Shown here: one piece after another, positions 16,724 to 27,614 of the stretch
Layout of the letters: every line of letters begins with the position of its first letter
How positions within the stretch are numbered: position 1 is the first letter of the stretch
NCBI GenBank assembly: GCA_944385435.1
Contig: CALWXG010000010.1
Location: 1 to 55,128 of the forward strand
Origin: an uncultured Oscillospiraceae bacterium
GTDB taxonomy: Bacteria > Bacillota > Clostridia > Oscillospirales > Oscillospiraceae
Direction: 5' to 3'
Length of the DNA stretch: 55,128 nucleotides
Made by a program: the position numbers and the translations under genes
Notes under the pieces: model-generated
Database searches by the model: none
Seen by the model: the letters and a program-made list of their open reading frames with translations, nothing else
What the model was told of the DNA's origin: nothing

Positions 16724-17214
16724 TCCGCTTCATCCTCCGAACTCATGGCTTCCAGTTCCTCCGCGGTAAACAGGCGGTCTGTGTGTTCCACGAAGAGGTG
16801 GCCGTCCAGATGCTCCAGCTCATGGCAGAAGCACCGGGCCACGATGCCCTCCCCCTCCATCTCGAAGATATTGCCGTTCCGGTCCTGGGCGCGTACGGCG
16901 GCCTTTTCCGGCCGGGTCACCACACCGAACTTTCCGGGTACGGACAGACAGCCCTCCAGGCCGGTCTGTTCCCCCTCCGTATGGATGAGAACCGGGTTGA
17001 TCAGTTCCACCATCCGGTCCTGATCGTCCACCACCACAACCGCCCTGCGCAGGATGCCCACCTGAGGGGCGGCCAGTCCCGCGCCGTTGGCCTGGGCCAG
17101 AGTCTCTTTCATATCATCCAGCAGCATGTGAAGCCGCTCGTCGAATTTCTCCACCGGGCGGCAGACCTTACCGAGGGTCGGGTCCCCCCGGGTCAGAATT
17201 TTACGCAGTGCCAT
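16720..17214 (-). CDS. def: Peptide deformylase
   Basis: Removes the N-formyl group from nascent proteins. The 164-residue metalloenzyme has all three family motifs: GAGLAAPQVG, EGCLS (metal Cys) and CHELEHLDG (HExxH). The ATG at 17214 has GGAGG 8 nt upstream; a TTG at 17220 is in frame but too close to the ribosome site. The C-terminus is acidic. Confidence 0.97.
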   Translation of the reverse strand: MALRKILTRGDPTLGKVCRPVEKFDERLHMLLDDMKETLAQANGAGLAAPQVGILRRAVVVVDDQDRMVELINPVLIHTEGEQTGLEGCLSVPGKFGVVTRPEKAAVRAQDRNGNIFEMEGEGIVARCFCHELEHLDGHLFVEHTDRLFTAEELEAMSSEDEAE

Positions 17215-17292
17215 GGTCAATTCCTCCTACTGTTTACCGTTGCCCCGCAGGGCCGAATATCCATACTCCGCCTGCTGCTGTGCAGGTCGGGG

Positions 17293-19764
17293 TCATCCCA
17301 TGGGATTGAGATCCGCGAAGATTGTCAGACCGCGGTTGGCCTTATCGCTCTGGGCCTGGCGGATCAGGTGGGCCACCAGCAGCCGGATGGCCCGGCTGTT
17401 TCTGGCGCTGAGTGTGATGCGGTAACGATACCGGTCATTGACCTTGGCCACCGCGGCGGGGGCCGGGCCCAGCAGTCGGTACTGGCCCTGCTGATAGGGG
17501 GGCTGCTGCAGCGCCCGGTCCAGGCCGTCCCGCAGTTTCATGCAGGCATTCAGCACGGCCGTCTCCTCAAAGCCGGTCACACCCAGCACAAACAGATCGC
17601 TGAAAGGCGGGAAGAAGCGGACCTGACGCATCCGGATCTCCCCGGCATAGAAGGTATCGTAGTCCTGACGGGCCGCACACTGAATCACATCGTTTTCCGG
17701 CGTATAGGTCTGGATCACCGCCCGGCCGGTTTTGCTGCCCCGGCCGGACCGGCCGACCACCTGGGTCAGCAGGGAAAAGGTGCGCTCCCCCGCCCGGAAA
17801 TCCTCCACGTAGAGCATCTGGTCCGCGTCCAGTGCACCCACCAGCGTCACATTGTCGAAATCCAGACCCTTGGCCACCATCTGCGTGCCCAGCAGAATGG
17901 GGATGCGCTTGGTCCGGAACTGCTCCAGAATGGCCTCATGGCTGTTGGTGGCGGATACGGTATCCATATCCATCCGGAGCACAGCCAGGTCCGGCAGCTT
18001 CCGGTGAAGCTCTTCCTCCGCCTTCTGTGTTCCCGTTCCGATGAAATTCAGCAGCCCGCCGCAGTGGGGACACCGGTCTGGCAGCGGCTCGGAGTGCCCG
18101 CAGTAGTGGCACATCAGCCGGTGATTGGCCGAATGATAGGTCAGGTATACCGAGCACCTGGGACAGGTGGGCACCGCGCCGCACTCTCCGCAGCTCACCA
18201 TCCGGTTGGCGCCCCGGCGATTGAGGAACAGAATGGCCTGCTCCCCCCGCCCGGCAGTCTCCCGGAGGGCCTGCTCCAGCCGACGGCTGATGCAGCTTCC
18301 GTTGCCGTCCCGCAGCTCCTGCTTCATATCCACAATGTCCACCTGGGGCAGCTGCCGGGCATTGTATCGCTGCTCCATGCGCAGGAGATGGTAGTCCCCT
18401 TTGACGGCATGGTACATGCTCTCCACAGAGGGTGTGGCGGACCCCATCACCAGCAGCGCCCCGGACTTGTAGCAGCGGTATTTGGCCACATCCCTGGCAT
18501 GATACCGCGGGGTCTGCTCCGATTTATAGGCCGGCTCCTGCTCCTCGTCCAGAATGAGCACACCCAGATCTGACACAGGCGCGAACACGGCGGAGCGGGT
18601 GCCCACCACCACACGGGCCTTCCCGCCGCGCACCCGCTTCCACTCATCACAGCGCTCCGCGCCGGACAGCCCGCTGTGGAGGATCGCCACCTGTTCCCCG
18701 AAGTGAGACAGGAAGACCCGCATCAGCTGCGGAGTCAGGGCGATTTCCGGCACCAGGACCAGGGCGGACTTTCCCCGCTCCAGCAGCGTGTGAATCAGGC
18801 GGATGTACACCAGGGTCTTTCCGCTCCCCGTCACGCCGTACAGCAGCGCCGCCTCCGCCTTTCCCGTCCCGCTCAGGGCCAGAAGCCGTTCATAGGCGTT
18901 CTCCTGCTCCTCATTGAGCACCGGGACGGGGGCCGGCTCCACCTCAGGCAGCTGGGGCCTGCGGCTCACCTCCTGTTTCTCCAGGGTGAGGATGCCCGCC
19001 TTTTCCAGCGACTTCAGGGTGGACATGGATGCGCCGGTGAAATAGCACAGTTCTTTGGCGGAGACCCGGCCGGTGGCGCAGAGGGTCTGGATGACCTGAT
19101 ACTGCATGGGCGCCCTCCGGCATCTGGTCTGGGCGTAGGACACGGCGTCCTCCGGCGGAACAGCCAGGGCCGCGATTTTTTCCGTCTTGTCCCCCACGCC
19201 CCGGGCGGCGCTGGTCTCCCGGATCAGGATACCCGCGCACTGCAGCTGCTGCAGCGCCTGGTTGGGGCTGGCCGTGCCGAAGGCCATCCGGATCTGGCCC
19301 AGCTCCGCGCTGCCCCGGTTGGCCAGCAGCAGCTCCACCAGGTGCCGGGCGTGCTTTGAGCTGCCGGCTGCGGCGTAGGCGGCCTCCCGGTCCACCCCCG
19401 GAGCCAGCTTCCACCCATCCCGGAGGGAAAACCAGAGCCCTGCGGGCAGCATGGCCCGGGCGGCGTCATATACGGTGCAGAAATACTGCTCCCGCATCCA
19501 CAGCGCCAGCTGAAGATCCTCCTGGCTGAGCATGGGTACATCGTCCAGCTGGGCGAGGATGCGTTTCAGCTTCGCAGAGAGCTCCTCCGCCCGGGTTACC
19601 TGGAGCACAATGGCGTCCCGCATCTGGTTTCCCCTTCCAAAGGGCACCGCGCAGCGCATTCCAGGCCGCAGCGTGGGCTCCAGCTCCTCCGGAACCAGAT
19701 AGTCATAGGGCCGGTCAATGGAATAGGGTGCTGCCGACACGGCAACTTTCGCGACCAGGGCCAC
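17293..19764 (-). CDS. priA: Primosomal replication-restart helicase
   Basis: PriA reloads the replisome at stalled forks. The 823-residue protein has an N-terminal 3'-DNA-binding domain, the SF2 helicase Walker A GVTGSGKT and Walker B DEEQEPAYK, and eight zinc-site cysteines in two clusters (CGECG, CPRC, CHYCG, CPHC). A GTG at 19764, after GGAAGGAGGAAG, is the chosen start; the upstream open frame to 19860 crosses a terminator. In Bacillus a coaBC gene lies between rpoZ and priA; here it is missing. Confidence 0.95.
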   Translation of the reverse strand: MALVAKVAVSAAPYSIDRPYDYLVPEELEPTLRPGMRCAVPFGRGNQMRDAIVLQVTRAEELSAKLKRILAQLDDVPMLSQEDLQLALWMREQYFCTVYDAARAMLPAGLWFSLRDGWKLAPGVDREAAYAAAGSSKHARHLVELLLANRGSAELGQIRMAFGTASPNQALQQLQCAGILIRETSAARGVGDKTEKIAALAVPPEDAVSYAQTRCRRAPMQYQVIQTLCATGRVSAKELCYFTGASMSTLKSLEKAGILTLEKQEVSRRPQLPEVEPAPVPVLNEEQENAYERLLALSGTGKAEAALLYGVTGSGKTLVYIRLIHTLLERGKSALVLVPEIALTPQLMRVFLSHFGEQVAILHSGLSGAERCDEWKRVRGGKARVVVGTRSAVFAPVSDLGVLILDEEQEPAYKSEQTPRYHARDVAKYRCYKSGALLVMGSATPSVESMYHAVKGDYHLLRMEQRYNARQLPQVDIVDMKQELRDGNGSCISRRLEQALRETAGRGEQAILFLNRRGANRMVSCGECGAVPTCPRCSVYLTYHSANHRLMCHYCGHSEPLPDRCPHCGGLLNFIGTGTQKAEEELHRKLPDLAVLRMDMDTVSATNSHEAILEQFRTKRIPILLGTQMVAKGLDFDNVTLVGALDADQMLYVEDFRAGERTFSLLTQVVGRSGRGSKTGRAVIQTYTPENDVIQCAARQDYDTFYAGEIRMRQVRFFPPFSDLFVLGVTGFEETAVLNACMKLRDGLDRALQQPPYQQGQYRLLGPAPAAVAKVNDRYRYRITLSARNSRAIRLLVAHLIRQAQSDKANRGLTIFADLNPMG

Positions 19765-19841
19765 AGCACTTCCTCCTTCCCGGCCGGTTCTGGCAGTAGC
19801 GCGCAGGCTGAGCGGCAAGCATGCCGCTCCGGCCCGCGTCC

Positions 19842-19870
19842 AAAAAGCAAGCGGCAACACGCCGCTTGCT
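19842..19870 (-). terminator. Terminator or attenuator between rpoZ and priA
   Basis: A perfect 10-bp stem (19846-19855 with 19861-19870), loop of 5, then a U run on the minus strand (19842-19846). A second small inverted repeat follows near 19812-19828. No promoter was found before priA, so partial read-through is likely. Confidence 0.75.
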
Positions 19871-19877
19871 CCTCCGG

Positions 19878-20195
19878 TTATTCAGATTGCTCTGCTTCCG
19901 CGTCCTCCGGAGCATCATACTCCTCCGGCTCCGTGTCCGGGACAGACCCGGCCTCCTCTGCGGCGGCAGCCGGCTCCTCCTCGGGCCGCTCCTCCGTGAA
20001 GGGGGCGTTGTCCGAGCGCAGGATGCCGCTGGCCACCTCTTCAATGGCCAGAGTGACCGGCTTCTCCGTCAGGGGGATACTGTCCTGCTCCGCCTCATTG
20101 GAGATTTTCCGCGCTCTGGCGGCCACAATATTCACCAGCAGATAGCGGCTGGGAATGTTCTTGAGAAGATCCTTCATAGCAGGGTACAGCAACAT
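19878..20195 (-). CDS. rpoZ: RNA polymerase omega subunit
   Basis: A 105-residue omega subunit that helps assemble RNA polymerase. The conserved core is at the N-terminus: SRYLLVNIVAARARKI followed by KPVTLAIEEVASGIL. The last 40 residues are an acidic low-complexity tail (many Glu, Asp and Ala), which accounts for the extra length over the Bacillus protein (about 67 residues). It lies directly after gmk, as in Bacillus, and is followed by a terminator. Confidence 0.92.
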   Translation of the reverse strand: MLLYPAMKDLLKNIPSRYLLVNIVAARARKISNEAEQDSIPLTEKPVTLAIEEVASGILRSDNAPFTEERPEEEPAAAAEEAGSVPDTEPEEYDAPEDAEAEQSE

Positions 20196-20218
20196 AGTCT
20201 ATCAATCCTTTCCAAATC

Positions 20219-20866
20219 TCACTCACCGGAAGGGGCACAGGGCGCCCCGATAATGCTCTCCACCAGATGGACCCGCTTTTTTACCCGGCAGCGCTCCGCC
20301 TCCAGAATGGAGCCGATCTCACGGGCCGCATTCATCACCGTGTCGTTGACCACAAGGTAGTCGTAGCGCACACTCTCCCGGCACTCCTGCCTCGCCTTCT
20401 CCAGGCGGCGGGTAATCACCTCAGAGGAGTCGGTATTTCGGTTATATAGGCGTCGGGACAGCTCCTCCAGGGAGGGGGGTACGATGAAGATGAAAACCGC
20501 GTCCGGACATTTGTCCCGCACCTTCGCCGCACCCTGCACCTCAATGTCCAGCAGGACGTCAATTCCCTTCTCCAGCTTTTCCTGGATCACCTTCAGCGAG
20601 GTGCCGTAATAATTGCCCACATACTCCGCAAACTCCAGAAGTTCATGGTCCCGGATCATCCGTTCAAATTCTTCCCGGGTGACAAAATTGTAATTCACCC
20701 CGTCCGCTTCTCCCACCCTGGGTGCCCGGGTGGTATAGGATACAGAAAAATAGATGTCCCGGCGATCACTGAGCAGCTCCGCAATCACCGTGCTCTTGCC
20801 CACGCCGGATGGACCGGACAGGACAATCAGCTCCCCTTTTTTCTGTGTCTTCTGCCTTCTCATCAT
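20219..20866 (-). CDS. gmk: Guanylate kinase
   Basis: Phosphorylates GMP to GDP. The 215-residue product has the P-loop LSGPSGVGKST and the GMP-binding segment YTTRAPRVGEADG. The first ATG (20866) overlaps the remA stop in ATGA; a second ATG follows directly. Genomic pairing with remA and rpoZ is typical. Confidence 0.97.
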   Translation of the reverse strand: MMRRQKTQKKGELIVLSGPSGVGKSTVIAELLSDRRDIYFSVSYTTRAPRVGEADGVNYNFVTREEFERMIRDHELLEFAEYVGNYYGTSLKVIQEKLEKGIDVLLDIEVQGAAKVRDKCPDAVFIFIVPPSLEELSRRLYNRNTDSSEVITRRLEKARQECRESVRYDYLVVNDTVMNAAREIGSILEAERCRVKKRVHLVESIIGAPCAPSGE

Positions 20867-21129
20867 TCCTCGACCCCTGTTTCAGTTTCCCGTTCTCTCT
20901 GCTGCAGTTTCCCATAGATCTGATCCGGCGTCAGAGACGACCAGACCACATGGCCGGTGTCCATCACCAGAACGGCCTTCGTCTTTCGGCCGAAGCTGGC
21001 GTCGATCAGCATCCCCCGCTCCTTGGCCTCCTGGCCGAGCCGCTTGATGGGCGCTGACTCCGGGCTGACTACGGCAACCAACCGCTGGTCTGAAACCGCG
21101 TTCCCGAACCCAATGTTGATCAGCCGCAT
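20863..21129 (-). CDS. remA: DNA-binding regulator RemA (DUF370)
   Basis: An 88-residue DUF370 protein. In Bacillus RemA is a DNA-binding activator of biofilm matrix and osmoprotection genes. Visible family marks: LINIGFGN at the N-terminus, VSPESAPIKRL, and ERGMLIDASFGRKTKAV. The ATG at 21129 is preferred over a GTG at 21145-21147 because of spacing to GAGGGGA and alignment with the Bacillus length of 89. Clostridial targets are unknown. Confidence 0.93.
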   Translation of the reverse strand: MRLINIGFGNAVSDQRLVAVVSPESAPIKRLGQEAKERGMLIDASFGRKTKAVLVMDTGHVVWSSLTPDQIYGKLQQRERETETGVEE

Positions 21130-21143
21130 CTCCCGTTCCCCTC

Positions 21144-22028
21144 TCACTCCAGATTCTGAATCTGCTCCCGGATCTTTTCAATCTCCGCCTTCAGGTCCAC
21201 CACATGGCGGGTATTTTCAATGTCATTGCACTTCGAGCCGATGGTATTTGCCTCGCGGTTGAACTCCTGGATCAGGAAATCCAGCTTCCGGCCCACCGCG
21301 CCGCCGGCCTCCAGCAGCCCTCGCAGCTGGGAGAGGTGGCTGCGCAGCCGGACGGTCTCCTCATCCACCGCGATCTTGTCCGCAAAGATGGCCGCCTCTG
21401 TGAGCAGCCGGGTCTCGTCAATCTGGGTATTCTGGAGCACTTCCCGCATCTTCGCCTCCAGCCGGGCGCGGTAGTCATTCACCGTCTGCGGGGAGCGCCG
21501 CTCAATCTCACCCGTCAGGGCCTCGATGGTGTCCCCGCGGCTGAGGATGTCCTGAGCCATGCGGACACCCTCCCGCTGGCGCATCTCATTGAAGTCGGCC
21601 AGCGCCCTGTCCAGGGCCCGGAGAATCTGCTCTTTCAGCGCGTCCTGATCCCCCGGCTTTTTCTCCACCAGAAGGATGTCGGGGAATTTCGCCAGCTCAG
21701 ACGCAGAACAGGCCGGCTGCACCTTGCCTTCGCCCAGCTGGTGCAGTTTTTCAAAGGCGTCCAGATAGGCACGGGCCAGACCCTCGTTGACGGTCACGGA
21801 GAACGCCTCTCCTCCGGTCTGAACCACGCTGACAAACACGTCCAACTTTCCTCTGGCCACCGCGGACTGGATCCGCTCCTTGATGGCATCCTCGGCGAAA
21901 ATGTAGGTGCGCGGCATTTTGACCGTGCAGTCCAGGTAGCGGTTGTTCACCGAACGCAGCTCCACCGTCACGGTGACCTGGCTGCCCACATCCTCGCCGC
22001 GGCCATATCCCGTCATACTTCTGACCAT
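21144..22028 (-). CDS. YicC/YloC-family endoribonuclease
   Basis: A 294-residue YicC-type protein, a family with endoribonuclease activity linked to RNA turnover. It begins MVRSMTGYGRG, the signature N-terminus, and has a C-terminal segment with GRKLDFLIQEFNREANTIGSK. It is the Bacillus yloC orthologue by position, directly upstream of remA and gmk. Confidence 0.93.
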   Translation of the reverse strand: MVRSMTGYGRGEDVGSQVTVTVELRSVNNRYLDCTVKMPRTYIFAEDAIKERIQSAVARGKLDVFVSVVQTGGEAFSVTVNEGLARAYLDAFEKLHQLGEGKVQPACSASELAKFPDILLVEKKPGDQDALKEQILRALDRALADFNEMRQREGVRMAQDILSRGDTIEALTGEIERRSPQTVNDYRARLEAKMREVLQNTQIDETRLLTEAAIFADKIAVDEETVRLRSHLSQLRGLLEAGGAVGRKLDFLIQEFNREANTIGSKCNDIENTRHVVDLKAEIEKIREQIQNLE

Positions 22029-22048
22029 GTGACCAATCCCCCGTTCGC

Positions 22049-22566
22049 TCAGCGCACCGCCCGGTGGATCCGGGCGATGTAGGCCGAGATCAGTTTGCTG
22101 AAGCCATAATCATACAACAAAAACACGATATTTGCAACCACGTACAGAATCCAGACCACGGAGAGCACCTCCGGCAGGGAGGCCAGCACCGCATTTTTCA
22201 TCACCAGGTAGATCACAGTGAAGGCGGCGTTGAAGAAAATGAGCTTGAGCACATACTCCAGCGGCCTGCGGCGCAGCTGCTCGATCAGGGACTTGATCAT
22301 GGGATACAGTCCGAACAGCACCGCGAACATCAGCACGCAGAATTTGTCCTGAATCAGCAAAAAAGCCAGGATGGAAACACCCGCCCAGCACAGAAAGCCC
22401 GCCTGCAGGCTGACCGAAATCACCGCCGCGGAGGGAAGCAGGCCGGCCACCGCCACAATGCCCCAATTTCCGGTGGGGGCGACGGAGGCGATATAGACCA
22501 GCACCAGGGCAAGCGCGCCCAGCACTGCGGGATATGCAACGTTTTTCGCCGCTCCGTTCCGTCTCA

Positions 22567-22567
<1 letters not shown>
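22049..22567 (-). CDS. Polytopic membrane protein of unknown function
   Basis: A 172-residue protein with about five hydrophobic segments (roughly residues 12-30, 36-56, 58-72, 76-92, 105-125 and 132-155; some may be re-entrant). Short positively charged ends (RRNGAAK, ARIHRAVR) suggest a cytoplasmic N-terminus. No family was recognised; it vaguely resembles ECF-type or DUF2232-like membrane proteins. Its start overlaps the J-domain gene stop in TGATG, so the two are translationally coupled. Confidence 0.75.
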
Positions 22568-24044
<1,477 letters not shown>

Positions 24045-24052
24045 GGTCCCGC

Positions 24053-25315
24053 TCAGCCCCTGCTCAGTTCCACAACTACCTCGTAGCTGTTCATGACGCC
24101 GATCTGATCCTCGGTGCCCACACTGTCCAGATAGACGTCCGCCGTCACGGAGTACTGTCCCGCCGCCTCGTGGATGTTGGACAGATCCACGGACACTCTC
24201 ACGTTCTCCGCGGTCACCGCTTCCACCAGCTCCGGCGTGCCCCGGATCTCCACCGGAAGGACCTGGGTGAGAATCCGGGCGGTCCAGCCCTCAGGGCAGT
24301 TGATATAGTCGATATTTCCGGCCTCAATGGTGGCCGTCTGCAGTTCCCCGTCGATGTGGATGGTCACCGTGACCTCCGTGAAGCCGCTGATGTTGGTCAG
24401 CTCATCGGTGAGGGGGATATTGAAGGTGAGCACGTCCCCGTCCTCCACCGTGGCCAGATCGATGGCCGCGATGGTCAGAGCGCCCTCCTCCTGAATGGCC
24501 GCCACCGCCTGGCTGCTGCCGGCCACCAGAATGGAGTCCGCGCTGAGCTCGCAGCTGGCGTTGCTCTCGCTGGCTCCGGCTCCGGTGATCAGCGTCACCT
24601 TCAGAGGAATTTCCGCCGTGGCGTAAATGGGGAAGTAGACATGGATGGTCTCACTGGACACCTCCACCTCCAGATCCTCCAGGGGCTCGCCGTCAATGCC
24701 GATGAACTGATAGCGGTAATCGCTGTTGACCGGCTCCTTCAGATCCTGCCCGTCCACCGTCACCAGCACGTGGTCGATCTGGTTGACCAGGTCCGCCTGG
24801 CCGCTCACCGTCAGCGTCTCCGGCGAGAACACGAAGTCATCCGCACCACCGGCCAGATAGCCCTCCGCCGCGCTGCCCGTAAAGACGCCCTCAATGGGGA
24901 TCTCTCTGGAGCGGTAGCGGGCCACGGTGAAGGTGACATTGCCCGTCTGCCCGGACAGGAAGCGGACCTGCGTGGAGCTGATCCCCACAGGCAAAGATGT
25001 GGTATAGGCCAGGGTGTACTGGGACGCCTCCTCAATCTGGGACACATCCACCGACACACGCACCGACTGGTTGTCCAGCTGGGCCAGCACCATGGGTGCC
25101 GCGCTCACCCGCACGGAGACCCGGGGCGGGTCCCCCACGATCATCAGTCCCCGCTGCTCCAGGGCCTCCACCCCCACAAAGGTGACCGGAATGTTGCTGA
25201 TGGACTTGCTATCCTCATTTCCATCCAGAGAGGTGACATAAAACCACATGATCACGGCGATCAAAATGGACAGGAAGATGTACAGGATTTTGCTGTCAAG
25301 AATCTTCTTTCCCAT
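24053..25315 (-). CDS. cdaR: CdaR, YbbR-domain regulator of CdaA
   Basis: A 420-residue extracytoplasmic protein: one N-terminal membrane helix (about residues 9-28, with YIFLSILIAVIMWFYVTSLD) and then several YbbR beta-domains. CdaR binds and modulates the membrane diadenylate cyclase CdaA. The ATG at 25315 lies within the cdaA 3' end (20-nt overlap). Typical loci continue with glmM; here they continue with DUF5685. Confidence 0.92.
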   Translation of the reverse strand: MGKKILDSKILYIFLSILIAVIMWFYVTSLDGNEDSKSISNIPVTFVGVEALEQRGLMIVGDPPRVSVRVSAAPMVLAQLDNQSVRVSVDVSQIEEASQYTLAYTTSLPVGISSTQVRFLSGQTGNVTFTVARYRSREIPIEGVFTGSAAEGYLAGGADDFVFSPETLTVSGQADLVNQIDHVLVTVDGQDLKEPVNSDYRYQFIGIDGEPLEDLEVEVSSETIHVYFPIYATAEIPLKVTLITGAGASESNASCELSADSILVAGSSQAVAAIQEEGALTIAAIDLATVEDGDVLTFNIPLTDELTNISGFTEVTVTIHIDGELQTATIEAGNIDYINCPEGWTARILTQVLPVEIRGTPELVEAVTAENVRVSVDLSNIHEAAGQYSVTADVYLDSVGTEDQIGVMNSYEVVVELSRG

Positions 25316-26189
25316 TCGTCTTATCTCCCTTCCTGCCCTTGAACAGGTCAGACAGTTTGGCCGCCGCAGTGTTGGTCTTCTTTTCATCGATCTCCGGCAT
25401 CAGCTCGGTGCGCAGCAGTTTCTCCAGCGTCTCCGGCGTCAGGTGCCGCTTGAGCATGCCGTTGATGGCCACGGAGATGGATCCGGTTTCCTCCGAGACA
25501 ATGGCCACCACCGCGTCCGAGCTCTCGCTGATGCCGATGCCCGCCCGGTGGCGCATGCCCAGATCCCGGCTGAGGTTCACGTTGCCGGACATGGGGAGCA
25601 TACAGCCCGCCCCGATGATGCGCCCGTTGCGCACAATCACCGCTCCGTCGTGCAGCGGCGCCTTGTTCCAGAACAGGTTCTTCAGCAGCTCTGCGGTGAT
25701 CCGCGCGTCCATGGCCACGCCGGTCTTCAGCACATCATCCAGCAGGGTCTTGCGCTCAAACACCATCAGGGCGCCCACCTTGTCCTTCGACATGGTGACG
25801 TAGGCCTTCACCGTCTCCTCAATGGCGGTCTCCACCTCCCCGCTGGAGGTCTCCGCCATGAAGAGCTCCTTGAGCCGTCCGCTGCCCATGCGCTCCAGGA
25901 ACCGCCGGATCTCCGGTTGGAAGATGATCACCAGTGTGATCAGGCCCAGCTCCACCGCATTGTTCAGGAAGAAGCTCACCACCCGCAGGTGCATCAGGTT
26001 GGCCACCGCCATGGCCACAACGATGATCACAATGGCCTTTGCCACCTGCCCGGACCGGCTTTTCCGGATGAACCGGAAAATATGGTACACGACAAACGCT
26101 ATAATGGCGATGTCGATGATATCAAAGATCCCGATCAGCTTGGCCAGCTCCAGACCGGTGTCCATTATCTCCCTTATTCTCTCCAACAT
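25296..26189 (-). CDS. cdaA: Membrane diadenylate cyclase
   Basis: Synthesises c-di-AMP from two ATP; the product controls potassium and osmolyte uptake and wall homeostasis. The 297-residue protein has about three N-terminal membrane helices (residues 20-100), then the DAC domain with LHDGAVIV and MRHRAGIGI. The charged tail ends KGDKTNGKEDS. Start 26189 (MLERIREI) is used; ATG 26163 (MDTGLELA) is an alternative. A strong sigma-A promoter lies 67-95 nt upstream. Confidence 0.94.
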   Translation of the reverse strand: MLERIREIMDTGLELAKLIGIFDIIDIAIIAFVVYHIFRFIRKSRSGQVAKAIVIIVVAMAVANLMHLRVVSFFLNNAVELGLITLVIIFQPEIRRFLERMGSGRLKELFMAETSSGEVETAIEETVKAYVTMSKDKVGALMVFERKTLLDDVLKTGVAMDARITAELLKNLFWNKAPLHDGAVIVRNGRIIGAGCMLPMSGNVNLSRDLGMRHRAGIGISESSDAVVAIVSEETGSISVAINGMLKRHLTPETLEKLLRTELMPEIDEKKTNTAAAKLSDLFKGRKGDKTNGKEDS

Positions 26190-26255
26190 AGCCTTAGCAC
26201 CGGCCCTTCCACCTCATCATAAAACAGCAAAGCAGACAAATCCATTATCTTTGAT

Positions 26256-26284
26256 ATTATAGCCCATTCCCTGCCATATGGCAA
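26256..26284 (-). promoter_or_regulatory. Sigma-A promoter of the cdaA operon
   Basis: On the minus strand TTGCCA (26279-26284) and a perfect TATAAT (26256-26261) are 17 nt apart. The genes from cdaA through the yicC-rsgA block follow closely on the same strand and may receive its transcripts. Confidence 0.88.
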
Positions 26285-26399
26285 GCAGATGGCTTTGAAA
26301 AAGATAAATTTTAAGGGTTTCTTCACAATTTTACAGGTTCAGACCTGCCAAAGGCGGCAAATTCAGCGTTTTCCCGTCCTGTTTTCCCCCCTGGGCGCG

Positions 26400-26444
26400 G
26401 GAAGCGGCGGACCCCGCCGCCGCTGTGCGGGATCCGCCGCTTCC
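26400..26444. repeat. GC-rich inverted repeat downstream of the aminotransferase gene
   Basis: A 12-bp perfect inverted repeat (26400-26411 with 26433-26444) with a 21-nt GC-rich loop. There is no adjacent U run on the minus strand, so it may be a processing or Rho-independent pause site rather than a clean terminator. Confidence 0.55.
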
Positions 26445-26486
26445 GTGCCGGGTGCTGCCGCGCCCCGCCCTCGCCGGCCTTCTGGC

Positions 26487-27614
26487 TCAGCCCGCCGGCT
26501 GGACCAGCCGGCGGATCACGCCTGCGGCATACTCCGCCTGGCCGGCGTTGTTGAAGGCGGAAAAGCTGACGCGCACCGTGCCGCGCTCCGCCGTCCCCGC
26601 CGTTCTGTGGGCTGCGGGCGCGCAGTGCAGCCCGGCGCGCACCGCAATGCCCCGCCGGCCCAGTTCCTCCCCCAGGGTCTCGCAGTCCACACCGTCCGCC
26701 TGAAAGGAGAACAGCCCGCACTGGGTGTCGCCCGCGCCGCGGAACACCCGCAGGCCCGGGATGTCCTCCAGCAGCCCCATCATGCCCCGGCACAGCGCCT
26801 GCTCGTGCCGCCGGATCCGGTCTGTGCCCATCCGGTGCACGAACCGCATACCGGCCAGCAGTCCCGCCGCCCCGCACACGTTCTGCGTGCCTGCCTCCAG
26901 CCGGTCCGGGAGAAACCCCGGCATCTGCTGGCTGTCCGAAACGCTGCCGGTCCCGCCGCAGATCAGCGGCTGGGTCCGGGCGTTGCACAGCAGCAGCCCG
27001 GTGCCCTGGGGGCCGTACAGCCCCTTGTGGCCCGGCATGGCCACAAAGGCGGCGCCCCAGCCCGTCAGGTCCACAGGCAGAACCCCGGCGGACTGGGAGG
27101 CATCCACAATCAGCGCCGTTCCCCTGCGCCGGCACAGGGCGGCGATGCGCTCCACCGGCTGGACAAATCCGAACACGTTGGATACATGGTTGCAGATCAC
27201 CACATCCACATCTTCGGTCAGCTCCCGCTCAAAGGCCTCGTACACGCCGTCCGGATCAAACAGCGGCCCCTGCGCCATTCTGACCCGCACCTGTCCCCCG
27301 CTGCACAAAGGGCGGGTGACGGCGTTGTGTTCATAGCCGGAGATGAGCACCGTGGAGCCGGGGTGCACCAATGCGTGAATGGCCAGGTTCAAGGCGTGGG
27401 TGGCATTGGCGGTGAGCACCACCTGCTCCGGCTGGGGCACATGGAACAGCTGGGCCGCCAGTTCCCGGCAGCGGAACATCACCTCGGCCGCGCGCATGCT
27501 GGCCGGATGCCCGCCCCGGCCCGGGCTTGCCAGGCGGGAGACCGCCCAGGCCATGGCCCTGGCCACCGATGCCGGTTTTTCCAGTGTGGTCGCCGCACTG
27601 TCCAGATAGATCAT
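26487..27614 (-). CDS. Class V aminotransferase, cysteine-desulfurase-like
   Basis: A 375-residue PLP enzyme. It begins MIYLDSAATT, a hallmark of the cysteine desulfurase group. The PLP lysine is in MPGHKGLYG, and a catalytic-type Cys is present in AGLHCAP near the C-terminus. It would release sulfur from cysteine (or selenium from selenocysteine) as a protein-bound persulfide. The ATG at 27614 overlaps the stop of the upstream DUF3343 gene in ATGA, so the pair is coupled. It resembles the EF2568-type desulfurase family more than the housekeeping IscS or SufS; no isc or suf genes are adjacent. Confidence 0.85.
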   Translation of the reverse strand: MIYLDSAATTLEKPASVARAMAWAVSRLASPGRGGHPASMRAAEVMFRCRELAAQLFHVPQPEQVVLTANATHALNLAIHALVHPGSTVLISGYEHNAVTRPLCSGGQVRVRMAQGPLFDPDGVYEAFERELTEDVDVVICNHVSNVFGFVQPVERIAALCRRRGTALIVDASQSAGVLPVDLTGWGAAFVAMPGHKGLYGPQGTGLLLCNARTQPLICGGTGSVSDSQQMPGFLPDRLEAGTQNVCGAAGLLAGMRFVHRMGTDRIRRHEQALCRGMMGLLEDIPGLRVFRGAGDTQCGLFSFQADGVDCETLGEELGRRGIAVRAGLHCAPAAHRTAGTAERGTVRVSFSAFNNAGQAEYAAGVIRRLVQPAG

